From Deinococcus sp. YIM 77859 (GTDB taxonomy: Bacteria > Deinococcota > Deinococci > Deinococcales > Deinococcaceae), in contig NZ_JQNI01000002.1 of NCBI RefSeq assembly GCF_000745175.1, positions 1-64,000 of the forward strand: a DNA stretch of 64,000 bases, in the 5' to 3' direction. This document shows positions 1 to 7,903 of this stretch, piece by piece (the stretch's first letter is position 1; each line of letters starts with the position of its first letter). The notes under the pieces are model-generated. The model searched no databases. It was not told the DNA's origin and saw only the letters and a list, made by a program, of their open reading frames with translations. The position numbers were made by a program, and so were the translations under genes.

Positions 1-10
1 GAGCGAATAA
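1..10 (+). pseudogene. Last codons of the TnpB-related gene (left copy)
   Basis: Only the final Ser-Glu-stop codons of the TnpB-related reading frame described at 40727-41359 are inside the window here. Confidence 0.6.
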
Positions 11-17
11 CCTCGAC

Positions 18-35
18 CTGCTCAGGAATGAGTAG
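18..35 (+). other. Small hairpin after the TnpB-related gene (left copy)
   Basis: The arms CTGCTCA and TGAGTAG flank a GGAA loop, with one G-T wobble. It is the same as 41367-41384, where its possible role as an IS605-type end or guide-RNA hairpin is discussed. Confidence 0.4.
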
Positions 36-54
36 GAAGAAAGGAACAGGCCCG

Positions 55-512
55 ATGCTCATTCCCAACCCGCTGCTGGTGGCGTACGCCACCGGGGCCG
101 CCTCGTCCTGCCCGTGACGGCCGCGAGGGGCGGCCTGAACGGCTACATCCTGACCGGGCCAGACCGGCCCACCCTGCACGGTGGAGGTCAGCGCGGACGG
201 CGCGACCTGGCAGGCCGTGACCTACCCCCACACCCTCCAGCCCGGCGAGCAGCTCGGCCTGACCCGCACCGACCCTCCGCCACGGCCACCACCATCACCG
301 CTCTGGCCCCGGTGGATGAGGCCCCCGAACCGGAGCCGGAGCCCGAGCTGCCCATCGGCGGGGCGTTCACGGTCGGCACCGACGCTGAGGGCTTCCAGAC
401 CATTGAGGGCGCCGCCATCAGCACCGACGCCGAGGGCTTTCAGACCATCGAGAACGGCACGGCCACGGCAGACGCCGAGGGCTTCGAGACCGTTGAAAGG
501 ACCACGCCATGA
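55..512 (+). pseudogene. Repeat-containing tail accessory protein (left copy, frameshifted)
   Basis: This is the left copy of the gene at 41404-41862. Three single-base indels relative to that copy (a G run near 92, an extra C near 160, a missing C near 283) break the frame, although the TDAEGFQTIE-type repeats at the C-terminus can still be read. The errors lie in or next to homopolymers, so sequencing error is more likely than real decay. Confidence 0.7.
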
Positions 513-1216
513 CCGCAGGACCATACCCGACCAAGCAGATGTTCAAGCGGCTGGAGCAGCGTGTGGGCGGCCCCCTCTTCCTGGGCGGGGGGCGCCCGCA
601 GCGCCCGCGTCATCGCGGGCTACCCCAGCCCGCAGCCAGGACGTGAGCCGCCTGTATGTCGAGTTCTCGGGGCGGGGCGGGGGCGCGGCCTTCATCCGCC
701 TGTTGGGGCCGTCAACCTCACGCAACTCCACGAGCGCCTGACCTCCGCCGTGGTGCTGCTGCCCAGTGGCGAACCCTACTACGAGTACGGGGGGGGGAGT
801 TCGGGGGCCAAACCCACGCTCGCCGCCGATGGGTACGCGCTGGAGTTTCCGGGGCCGATGCCGATGCTGCCCTACGGCGCCCTGACGCTGGAGTTCAGCA
901 CGCCGGTCCGCTGGACCGGCAGTGCGCGGGCGGCGGCCACCATCGACCCGCAATTCGGGACCCTGAGTGCCAGGGACAGCAGCAACCAAATCATCGCGGA
1001 CTGGGTGCCTGATCTGGAGCTGTGGTACCCGGACCCGGTCATGACCCTGGGGCAGCTCCTGTCCAGCAACCTGCCGGTGGTCGCCTCTCCCGGCGACGTG
1101 CTCCCCGAGGGGCTGGCGCTGGTGACGCGGCCACGCCCCAGGCCCCGTACCTGCTGTACCGGGACTCGGACGGCAACCCCTTCCACCTCGTTCTGACGCC
1201 GGGCGAGCCGCAATAA
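509..1216 (+). pseudogene. Tail accessory protein (left copy, frameshifted)
   Basis: This is the left copy of 41859-42569. It differs by indels near 575, 630, 705 and 1128, which split the 236-residue frame into pieces. The start overlaps the stop of the previous gene (ATGA). Confidence 0.7.
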
Positions 1217-1232
1217 CCCCCTGCCCTCTCCC

Positions 1233-1268
1233 CGCCCCAGCCCCTGCACCCGGCTGGGGCGACGCTTT
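1233..1268 (+). terminator. GC-rich stem-loop before the next structural gene (left copy)
   Basis: A perfect 10-bp stem (CGCCCCAGCC with GGCTGGGGCG) around a 9-base loop is followed by a short CTTT and then the GGAGGT ribosome site of the gene at 1279. It looks like a weak intrinsic terminator or an mRNA-processing hairpin. Confidence 0.5.
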
Positions 1269-1278
1269 GGAGGTGCCT

Positions 1279-2078
1279 ATGCTCACCAATCTCCGAGTCA
1301 GCCTGCTCAACCTCTGGCGCTACAACCGCGCCCTCCTCGGCGTGCAGGACCCGAGCGACCCCGAGTTCGCCGTGCCGGTCAGCCGCGCCGCCCCCTCCCG
1401 GTCGAGGTGATTGGCGGCAGCGTGGGCGGTGGCGGCGGCGCGACCCATGCGGGCGTTCCGCTCGACCCCGAAGCGCTCTGGAACACGGGGTACACCCCGC
1501 GCAGGACGGGACGCTGCTGATCCAGAACCTGTGCCGCGACTGCTACTTCGAGGCGTACACGGATCAGCCCCCATGCTGGCTGATCCGCCCGAGGGCACGA
1601 CCCCGGTGATCTCGGTGGCTCCAGAGAGCTGGGCCAGGGTCCCAGTACAGGCGGGGCAGACTCTCTCGCTCGTGATGCACGGGTACGTCGCTGCCCCCCA
1701 TTTCCACGAGGTCCGCTTGCATGTCCTGCCCGGCGTGACCGACCTCGCTGGGGGGCCGATGCCAAGGCACCCGGAGAGCGTGGCCGGGCTGCCTGCCCGC
1801 ACCAGCCTCGTCCTGACCGACCAGGCCCAGGGTCTGCCGGACATTCCCGAGGGGGCGACCGCTGCCCGGATCGCCGTCGAGGGCGGCGTGGCCCGCGTCG
1901 CCACCGCCGCGCCTGAGCCGACCGCCAACGACGGCGAGCGGTGGGGCGACGGCAGCGTGTGGCAGATCAGTGGCCGGGACGACCTATTGGCGCTGCGGGC
2001 AGTCACCGCCTCCGGCGCTCCGAAGCTAAGCATCACCTACACGAAGGGGTAAGCATCACCTACACGAAGGGGGTCTGA
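1279..2078 (+). pseudogene. Tail accessory protein (left copy, frameshifted)
   Basis: This is the left copy of 42632-43435. It carries four one-base deletions in C or G runs (about 1397, 1497, 1570 and 2048). The last creates a TAA at 2050 between the two halves of the tandem 24-bp repeat. The start has a strong GGAGGT site. Confidence 0.7.
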
Positions 2079-2079
2079 C

Positions 2080-2853
2080 ATGGGTATCCAGAAGATCGGC
2101 ATTGAACTCCAGAACGCTGTCGTGACAGACGGCACCACCACCCCGGCCCCGGTGAAGACGCTGGAACTGCGCTGGGAGAGCATTCCGGTGATGTTCGAGG
2201 CGCTGGCGCTGAAGGTGCGGGCAGGCGAAACCCTCACGTCCGACGACATCGAGAGCCTGGACATTCTCCCGAATGGCCCGGACAGTCCCGCGCGACCCTA
2301 CACCCCGTGGCTGCCCCGGCAGGGCTGGCAAATCCTGGTGTTCCCGGAGAACGGGCCTGACCCGCTCCCAGAATGGGTGAGCCGGCTCCGCAACAACGCG
2401 GGCGGTATCGGAAACACCGTCATCGCCCTTTCCGAGGCGTTTCAGGCTCTCCCCCTCACCGGGCATACCGTCCGCCTGACGTTCAGCGGCAATGGCACCA
2501 CCAAGCTTCAGGCGGGAACCCGTTTCACGACCACCAGTCATCCCGGCGTGACCCTCACGGCGAAGGACGCGGCGGGGCAGGTGATCGACACCATGCTCGC
2601 CATCACCACGATGGGCCGCCGCGCATCGGGGACGTTCGGCTTTCTGGAAGCGGGCAATATGCCGCTCGTCCCGGCACCCACTCGTGTGCAGGGCAACAAC
2701 AACCTGAGCGCCGTGGGGCCGGTGCAGGGCATGGAAATCGTGTGGCCACCGAACGGCACCCCCTACCTGCACGTCTTCCGGCAGGGCAGCGAGGGGAACG
2801 GGAACGGCGTGGAATACCACCTGCCCCTGACTCCCGGCCTGCCGCCCCAGTAG
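2080..2853 (+). CDS. Phage tail accessory / fibre protein (left copy)
   Basis: This 257-residue protein is identical to that of the right copy at 43437-44210. It is hydrophilic, rich in short beta-prone segments and Gly/Asn turns, with no transmembrane segment or enzyme motif, as expected for a structural or receptor-binding tail component. It is the last gene of the tail module before a strong terminator. Confidence 0.75.
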   Translation: MGIQKIGIELQNAVVTDGTTTPAPVKTLELRWESIPVMFEALALKVRAGETLTSDDIESLDILPNGPDSPARPYTPWLPRQGWQILVFPENGPDPLPEWVSRLRNNAGGIGNTVIALSEAFQALPLTGHTVRLTFSGNGTTKLQAGTRFTTTSHPGVTLTAKDAAGQVIDTMLAITTMGRRASGTFGFLEAGNMPLVPAPTRVQGNNNLSAVGPVQGMEIVWPPNGTPYLHVFRQGSEGNGNGVEYHLPLTPGLPPQ

Positions 2854-2909
2854 CCCCTCTCCCCGCACCCGCACCCGCACGCCATAAAGCACACATTAGC
2901 GGCCACCAG

Positions 2910-2939
2910 AAACCCCCGCCTGAGCGGGGGTTGCTTTTT
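2910..2939 (+). terminator. Intrinsic terminator ending the tail module (left copy)
   Basis: A stem AACCCCCGC / GCGGGGGTT is followed by GCTTTTT. It sits just after the tail accessory gene and before a reverse-strand cassette. Confidence 0.85.
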
Positions 2940-3004
2940 GGGCGGCCAGATGGTAGGGTTGAGGCGTCCACTCTTAGGCGTACTTACGTGCGACTGGCGA
3001 AAGG

Positions 3005-3031
3005 CTCCGCAGGCTACTTGCGGAGTTTTTT
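3005..3031. terminator. Bidirectional terminator at the end of the reverse cassette (left copy)
   Basis: A CTCCGCA / TGCGGAG stem is followed by TTTTTT on the plus strand. The stem overlaps the stop codon of the reverse gene ending at 3014, so the same hairpin can end transcription from both sides. Confidence 0.7.
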
Positions 3032-3253
3032 GGCTGTTTGCGCAGGGCTATTCCTTTGACTTGTTCCTTCAAACTGCCGCTCCATCTCCCAGCCGAGCAT
3101 GAGCCACCGCCCTAGGGCGCGGCTGCGCTCCTGCGTGGTCATGCCCTCGGTGGCGGCGCGGATGGCCTCGCCCACCTCGCGGGGGAGGTAGATGCTGGGA
3201 CGCCACGGTTCGCCCTCGCCGGGCTGCCGTTTGGGGGGGTTGGGGTTTGCCAT
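3014..3253 (-). CDS. Small RHH-like protein of the reverse cassette (left copy)
   Basis: This 79-residue protein is identical to 44372-44611, where it is described. Its ATG overlaps the TGA of the upstream gene, so the pair is translationally coupled. Confidence 0.6.
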   Translation of the reverse strand: MANPNPPKRQPGEGEPWRPSIYLPREVGEAIRAATEGMTTQERSRALGRWLMLGWEMERQFEGTSQRNSPAQTAKKLRK

Positions 3254-3543
3254 CAGGCGCTGATGGCTTCCCAGACGTGCTGCATGTGCGCCCGCGCGTC
3301 TTCCAGCGTCTTGAACGCGCTCACCGTGCCCCACGCCTGCGCGTCTTCGCAGGTGTAGATGGTTAGATACGGCTCGCCGTTGCCGCGTGCGTCCAGCTCG
3401 CTGCTGTTGCGGATGATGCTGATGATGCCGCAGGCGTTCCCCTTCTGCTCCAGCACCAGACCAAGTTCTTCGGCGTCTTCGCGCAGGTAAGTGGCGAGGT
3501 TGTAGCCGAGTTCGATCTGAGCGGTGAAGGCGTGCGTGTCCAT
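3253..3543 (-). CDS. Leaderless 96-aa protein of the reverse cassette (left copy)
   Basis: This is identical to 44611-44901. It is the first gene of a two-gene unit read against the late genes from the promoter at 3550-3578. Confidence 0.65.
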   Translation of the reverse strand: MDTHAFTAQIELGYNLATYLREDAEELGLVLEQKGNACGIISIIRNSSELDARGNGEPYLTIYTCEDAQAWGTVSAFKTLEDARAHMQHVWEAISA

Positions 3544-3549
3544 ACCCAG

Positions 3550-3578
3550 AGGTTACTCCCTTTTTTGGAATCTGTCAA
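3550..3578 (-). promoter_or_regulatory. Leaderless promoter of the reverse cassette (left copy)
   Basis: On the minus strand TTGACA and TAACCT are separated by 17 bp. The -10 box ends six bases before the ATG, so the transcript should begin at or very near the start codon. Confidence 0.8.
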
Positions 3579-3756
3579 CTTTGAAACGCGATAACTCCCC
3601 GATACGTGCCGGAATCGGCCCCGTAATCGCCCACCCCCTGCGACACACCTGATGCAAAGCCCAGCCCCCGCCCCGCGCGGGGGTTTCCCATTGGCCCCAG
3701 CATCCCTCGGCGTGCTGGAGCCGCGCTCTGCCAGCCGGTGCCCCCGGAGGTACACC

Positions 3757-4083
3757 ATGCGTCACCTGCTCACCCTGCCCGCCCTCACCCTCACCCTCGC
3801 CGCCTGCTCGACCCATGTGCCCCAGTCCCCGGCTCAGCCGCCCGTCGTCGTCGCCCCCACCCTGCCCGCCTGCCAGCTCGTCACCGTGCGGGCGCTGGGG
3901 GGCAGCACCCTGATTACCCCCGTCACTGAGGGCGAGCGACCCACCATCCGCGTCATCCTGCCCGGCGGGGGCTACGGCCTGGGCGGAGAGGGCGGCGTCG
4001 CCATCCCCCCCCAGGGCCTCAACCTCGCGGGCACCGTGCAGGTCGAGGAGCGGCGGCCTGGCGGGTTCGTCCGCTGCCGCTGA
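3757..4083 (+). CDS. Small phage lipoprotein (left copy)
   Basis: This 108-residue protein has a signal peptide and LAAC lipobox and a proline-rich segment, identical to 45115-45441. Ribosome site GGAGGT lies before the ATG. Confidence 0.7.
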   Translation: MRHLLTLPALTLTLAACSTHVPQSPAQPPVVVAPTLPACQLVTVRALGGSTLITPVTEGERPTIRVILPGGGYGLGGEGGVAIPPQGLNLAGTVQVEERRPGGFVRCR

Positions 4084-4092
4084 GGAGGCCCT

Positions 4093-4410
4093 ATGCATCT
4101 ATCCACCCTGCTGGCCCTCGCGCTGACGCTGGGGGCGGGGGTCAGCGCTCCCCAGGGCGCTCCAGCCCGCTACTGCCAGCCCGTGGCCTACCGCGACCGC
4201 GTGACCCCGGTCGGCTATGAGGCCGTCATCCGCGCCGCGCCGGGCTGCCGCAAGGCCGCAAAGGTGCGGAAGGAAAATCTGTTCACCAAATCAATCATCG
4301 GCCAACCCAGCCTCGTGCCGCCCGGCAGTGCCGAGCGCGTGTGGGTGTTCACTCACCGCCTCTACTACACGCTCGACGACCGCATTTGGCGGCGGCTGGA
4401 GGTGCATTGA
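4093..4410 (+). CDS. Small secreted phage protein (left copy)
   Basis: This 105-residue protein with an N-terminal signal peptide is identical to 45451-45768. Its stop overlaps the next ATG. Confidence 0.65.
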   Translation: MHLSTLLALALTLGAGVSAPQGAPARYCQPVAYRDRVTPVGYEAVIRAAPGCRKAAKVRKENLFTKSIIGQPSLVPPGSAERVWVFTHRLYYTLDDRIWRRLEVH

Positions 4411-4877
4411 TGGCCCCCGGCTGGAATCGCTGGGACCCGCTCAGCCCCACCAACATCATCGCCGCCGTGCTGCTGGGCTGGGCGTTGAGCGTCTATCACC
4501 GCCCCTACCTGCCGGAGGTGTTGCCCCCGTACTCGCGGTTTGACGACATCGTCCCCTGGTCCGCGTGGGGGTGGGGGGCGCTCGTCATCGCGCTGTGGTT
4601 GCTGCTCTCGCCGAGGGAGAGCCTGCTGCGGATAGCGGGGCACGCCGCGAGTGCGCTCTATCTCGCCGCGCTCGCCGCGGCCTTCGGGATGGGGGCGGGC
4701 ATCACCAGCGCCACGACCACCTACAGCATCCTGTCGTGGGTGTCGCTGCTGCTGCTCGTCCGGTCCGCCGTGTACTGGCAATCCGGGCGGGGGTGGTGGC
4801 GGCGGCTGGTGGAACACCCGCCACGGTGGCTGAGGTGGCTCGCTGGAGTCGGTGAGTACGGGGACGGACGTGGCTGA
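4410..4877 (+). CDS. Phage membrane protein of the lysis cassette (left copy)
   Basis: This 155-residue protein with about four hydrophobic segments is identical to 45768-46235. Confidence 0.65.
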   Translation: MAPGWNRWDPLSPTNIIAAVLLGWALSVYHRPYLPEVLPPYSRFDDIVPWSAWGWGALVIALWLLLSPRESLLRIAGHAASALYLAALAAAFGMGAGITSATTTYSILSWVSLLLLVRSAVYWQSGRGWWRRLVEHPPRWLRWLAGVGEYGDGRG

Positions 4878-5253
4878 CGTGGACCTCTCCAGCCTCATCG
4901 GCATCGTCACGAAGGGCGGACCGGCGGCCATCATCCTCGCCGTCACGTACGGCCTCGCCATGCTCGTGCGGGAGGTGCGTGGCGGGAAGGTCGGGGAGGC
5001 CGAAAAAGCGGGGCTGACCGCGAAAGTCGCCGCGCTGGAGGCGCAGGTCGCCACGCTCAACGAGGGGATGCTGCGGCTGGAAAACGAGTTGGAGCGGGCG
5101 CTGGATTTGGTCCATTCCATGCGCTACCAGCGCGACCAGGCCCGCATCCGGGTGGAGTTCCTGGAGCAACTGCACAGTGTCAGCCCCCGCACCGTCTGGC
5201 CCCCGGAGCCGGGCGGGCAACTGCCGTCGCCCGGCGGGAAGGAGCACCCATGA
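4852..5253 (+). CDS. Single-TM coiled-coil protein, holin/spanin candidate (left copy)
   Basis: This 133-residue protein is identical to 46210-46611. It starts at a GTG inside the preceding gene. Confidence 0.65.
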   Translation: MSTGTDVADVDLSSLIGIVTKGGPAAIILAVTYGLAMLVREVRGGKVGEAEKAGLTAKVAALEAQVATLNEGMLRLENELERALDLVHSMRYQRDQARIRVEFLEQLHSVSPRTVWPPEPGGQLPSPGGKEHP

Positions 5254-6011
5254 GCCGCGTTTGCAATCCCGTCCTCGAAACCCCCACCATCCGCTACAGC
5301 GTGCAGCCCGGCGGCGGGTTTCTCGACCCGCGCTACATGCCCGGCACTCGGCACGCGCACCCCGGCATTGACCTCAACGACGTTCGCGGGGGGGACTCGG
5401 ACCTCGGCAACCGGGTGCGCGCCGTGGCCGACGGCACGGTTGTAGCTGCCGGTCACTACCCCGACTGGGGCGGCATCGTGCTCGTCCATCACCCGCAGCT
5501 CGGCGTGTGGACCCAGTACGCGCACCTGACTGGTATTCCCGTGCAGGCCGGGCAGCAGGTGACGATGGGCGACCTGGTGGGGCACATCGGCAAGGGGGCG
5601 CGGAATCAGTACTGGGCGCACCTGCACTTCGAGGTCCGGCGCTCACTGCTCCCGCCTGACTTCTGGGCCTCCAACCGCTTCAACGCGAAGGGGCGCGCGG
5701 CAGCGCAGACGCGGCGGCTGGCCGAGGCCTACATCCGCGAGCACTACCTCGACCCAGAGGCGTGGCTGGCCGAGCATCAGGCCCTGCGGACCCTGGCCGA
5801 GGTGGAGGCCGCGCGGGGCGAGCGGCGGGGCGGCGGGGTCGCGGTGGACGTGGGAACGCGGGCCGCGCCGCTGAACTGGTACCAACTGCACGACGAAGCC
5901 ATGCGGCCCCTCCCCGGCGAGTGGGTCAGCATCGTCGAGAACACGCGCACGGGCGAGAAGCGGATCGTGAAGGTCGGGGCGCGGAAGCTCCGGGAAAAGG
6001 GGTTGGCCTGA
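5250..6011 (+). CDS. M23-family endolysin (left copy)
   Basis: This 253-residue endopeptidase is identical to 46608-47369. It has the zinc-ligand motifs HPGID and HLHFE. The start overlaps the previous stop (ATGA). Confidence 0.8.
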   Translation: MSRVCNPVLETPTIRYSVQPGGGFLDPRYMPGTRHAHPGIDLNDVRGGDSDLGNRVRAVADGTVVAAGHYPDWGGIVLVHHPQLGVWTQYAHLTGIPVQAGQQVTMGDLVGHIGKGARNQYWAHLHFEVRRSLLPPDFWASNRFNAKGRAAAQTRRLAEAYIREHYLDPEAWLAEHQALRTLAEVEAARGERRGGGVAVDVGTRAAPLNWYQLHDEAMRPLPGEWVSIVENTRTGEKRIVKVGARKLREKGLA

Positions 6012-6430
6012 TGGCAGAACTGTTTCTGACCGTGGGGGCGCTGGCCGCATTCGTGGCCGCCCTCGTGCAACTCGTCAAGGACCGGACGCGCCCCAAGCCG
6101 GGCGCACCGAGCCGTCTCAAAGGCTGGGCCACCATCATCCTGTCTGCCGTTCTGGGGATGATTCTCGGCGCGGTGTTCGCGCAGGGGGGCATCGGAGAGC
6201 TGCGGGTCCTGGCGGATTATCCCCCCACCGGGTCCGGGGCCGTGCTGGGGCTGCTGGCGGGCCTGCTGGCGTCCGGCGGCAAGGCCCTGGTCACTGGCGT
6301 GCAGATGGACGGCGCGAAGGCCCAGGCCAGGGCGCAGGCGGAGTACGCGCCCCCCGCCCCCACCTCGGCACCTGCCGATGAGTGGGAACCGGCCGGGCTG
6401 GAGGACCTGGCCCCCTCCCGGCCGCTCTGA
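6011..6430 (+). CDS. Holin-like membrane protein (left copy, intact frame)
   Basis: This 139-residue protein has an N-terminal hydrophobic helix (about residues 3-22), a second one after a basic loop (about 42-65) and a third near 78-95, with a charged acidic tail. It starts at the ATG overlapping the endolysin stop (TGATG), as expected for a lysis partner. This copy keeps six C residues near 6223 and reads through; the right copy at 47369 has five and is frameshifted. The continuous hydrophobic pattern suggests this is the true version. Phage holin is the likeliest role, from topology and position only. Confidence 0.7.
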   Translation: MAELFLTVGALAAFVAALVQLVKDRTRPKPGAPSRLKGWATIILSAVLGMILGAVFAQGGIGELRVLADYPPTGSGAVLGLLAGLLASGGKALVTGVQMDGAKAQARAQAEYAPPAPTSAPADEWEPAGLEDLAPSRPL

Positions 6431-6495
6431 GCCGACCGCCCTCTCCCCGCCCCCGCGCCTGCACCGGCCGGGGCCGCGCCCTTTGGAGGTGCCGT

Positions 6496-7035
6496 ATGCC
6501 CGTTGATCCCCGAATTGCAGAGATTCTGCGCCAGCGTGCCCAGCAGGGCGTGACGATCACCCGCACGGCGCAGGTCCGCGCACAGTCCACGCCCACGGTC
6601 CCCCAACTCGACCTCCCGACCACCCCCGCCGAGGTGCCCCTCGACGACTCCGAGCTGGCCGCACTGCTGGACGGCATCCTGCCGCGCATCGACGCGCTGG
6701 TCCGTCAGGCCATCACCAACATCCGGGGGGACGGCCGGCTCAGCCTGGCCGAGGCGCTGGCCCTCGCGCCGGAGATCCGCAACATCGTGTCCCTGGTGGT
6801 AGGCGAGATGCTGCCGCAGGTGAAGGGCACGTCCGCCCGCGAGCTGGTCATCCTGGTGTTGAGCGTGCTGCTGCGCCAGTACGTCAGCCCGCACCTCCCG
6901 GCCCTCGTGCGGCCCTACCTGACGGCGCAGACGCTGCGGACGCTGGTGCGGGGGCTGGAGTGGGCCTACGACCAGTGGGTGCGCCCCAGGCTGCGCGGTT
7001 CGGGGGCTAGACTGACGGGTCATCCGCAGGTCTGA
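6496..7035 (+). CDS. Phage protein of unknown function (left copy)
   Basis: This 179-residue protein is identical to 47851-48390, where it is described. A strong GGAGGT site precedes the ATG. Confidence 0.65.
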   Translation: MPVDPRIAEILRQRAQQGVTITRTAQVRAQSTPTVPQLDLPTTPAEVPLDDSELAALLDGILPRIDALVRQAITNIRGDGRLSLAEALALAPEIRNIVSLVVGEMLPQVKGTSARELVILVLSVLLRQYVSPHLPALVRPYLTAQTLRTLVRGLEWAYDQWVRPRLRGSGARLTGHPQV

Positions 7036-7243
7036 GAGCACGCCCCCTCCCCCTCGGCTTCGGCTGGGACGGGGGGGCCTCGCGGCGGGTACAGACGTAG
7101 TATGTCTGGCGGTCCCCGGCGCATTCGCCCAGCACGATCACGTACCCGGCGCGGCGTTCATCGGAGGCCATGTAGCGGTCGCGCAGGTTGCGCGCGCTGT
7201 CGAGGGTGGAGGCGGTGGGGGGGTGACGGGGAAGGGCGCTCAC
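7007..7243 (-). CDS. Small phage protein (left copy)
   Basis: This 78-residue protein starts at a GTG that overlaps the stop of the upstream reverse frame (GTGA). It is identical to 48362-48598. Its 3' end overlaps the converging gene ending at 7035. Confidence 0.5.
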   Translation of the reverse strand: MSALPRHPPTASTLDSARNLRDRYMASDERRAGYVIVLGECAGDRQTYYVCTRREAPPSQPKPRGRGRALRPADDPSV

Positions 7244-7437
7244 GCCGCCACGCTCCCCGTCGCTAGCCCGAGCTGGCCGTACGCGTAGCTGCGAACCGTG
7301 GCCGCCTCCTCCGCACTCAGGGCGGCCAGGCTGCTCACCGGGCGCTCCAGGGCCTGCTCCGCTAGGGCGTAGTGCGTGCCGCTGCGGTAGCCCAGGCGGC
7401 CCAGCTCGCGGTGCAGCTCGGCAAAGAGCGGGCCAGC
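7240..7437 (-). pseudogene. N-terminally truncated phage gene next to attP (left copy)
   Basis: The reverse frame from about 7437 to the TGA at 7240 reads like a real small helical protein, with a motif resembling the C-terminal Ser/Leu-rich helical tail of many phage recombination proteins (ALERPVSSL followed by LSAEEA). No ATG, GTG or TTG start lies in frame close by; the next GTG is antisense to the mutS-like segment. The natural 5' end may have been replaced when the mutS-like arm was acquired. The downstream gene at 7007-7243 is coupled to it by a GTGA overlap. Confidence 0.45.
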
Positions 7438-7460
7438 ATCAGCCGCACACTGGCCCGCTC
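7426..7460. terminator. Perfect 11-bp stem-loop before the mutS-like arm (left copy)
   Basis: GAGCGGGCCAG pairs perfectly with CTGGCCCGCTC around a 13-base loop. There is no T tract, so it may be an insulating hairpin or a protein-binding site rather than a classical terminator. Confidence 0.5.
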
Positions 7461-7518
7461 TCCGGTTGACCCGCGGAGCGACTGGCAGGCCATCCTCGAC
7501 GCCCTCGGCCTGGAGATC

Positions 7519-7668
7519 GTGAGCATCCTGAAGGGCATCGGCCACGGCCCGCTCCCGCCGATGCTGGAACAGTACGTCCGGATGAGGGATGAGGTGGAGG
7601 CGGAACTTCCTAACACCATCCTCCTGTTTCAGGTCGGCGAGATGGAGTTCGGAAACTCCCGCCGATAG
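7519..7668 (+). pseudogene. Phage-borne mutS 5' fragment in attP
   Basis: A frame starting at a GTG encodes ILKGIGHGPLPPMLEQYV and continues to LLFQV, matching the N-terminus of Thermus-type MutS (LKGEGPGPLPP then LLQQYV). After the crossover point at 7634 the frame leaves the MutS sequence and stops at TAG 7666-7668. In attP the fragment is useless as a protein of about 49 residues. After integration the same bases supply the start of host mutS (see 48874). Confidence 0.8.
7621..7634. other. attP core (phage-phage junction)
   Basis: CTCCTGTTTCAGGT is the last sequence shared with the attR junction before the copies diverge (next base C here, G at 48990). The left limit cannot be set because the repeat continues leftward. 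The integrase gene lies 270 bp to the right, the usual position for attP. Confidence 0.75.
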
Positions 7669-7674
7669 CACACA

Positions 7675-7857
7675 TTACCTGCCCGCGGGGAGAGGGCCGT
7701 CCAGTGCCTCATCGAGGAGCCGGACGGCCTGCCGCAATTCCGCTCTACGTTGCGGGTCCCGTTCGGTTCGCAGGAGTTCGCCAATGATCTGCCATGCCCG
7801 CAGGACGCGCTGGCGATCCTCTCCATCTGGCAATCCGGGGTCGCTGTCGGGGTTCAT
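7675..7857 (-). CDS. Small helical protein between integrase and attP
   Basis: This 60-residue, strongly charged protein (many Arg and Glu/Asp) is predicted to be mostly helical and has no membrane segment. It lies 46 bp downstream of the serine integrase, on the same strand, and ends close to attP. A directionality factor is one possibility because such genes often sit near large serine integrases, but no sequence motif supports that directly. I do not recognise a family. Confidence 0.5.
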   Translation of the reverse strand: MNPDSDPGLPDGEDRQRVLRAWQIIGELLRTERDPQRRAELRQAVRLLDEALDGPLPAGR

Positions 7858-7903
7858 GCCCTAGCGTACCCCCCGATTCGTTCTGCTGTCGGCCAGCCTC
7901 CCG

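Larger units (their letters stand above)
1..7634. repeat. Second copy of the phage right end, ending at attP
   Basis: This stretch repeats 41350-48989 base for base apart from about ten single-base insertions or deletions, mostly in G or C runs; I noticed no substitutions. Unlike the right copy it runs straight on into the integrase side of the phage, so it is a phage-phage junction (attP type), not a host junction. It may come from a tandem lysogen or from circular or concatemeric phage DNA merged during assembly. The copy extends to the window edge, so its true length is unknown. Confidence 0.93.

Noticed and set aside
1..7634. Diversity-generating retroelement or template/variable repeat
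   Set aside because: The duplication lacks adenine-specific substitutions and no reverse transcriptase gene is present.
7667..7677. 11-mer AGCACACATTA also found near 2888 and 44246
   Set aside because: An 11-base match within 64 kb is expected by chance, and positions share no common context.
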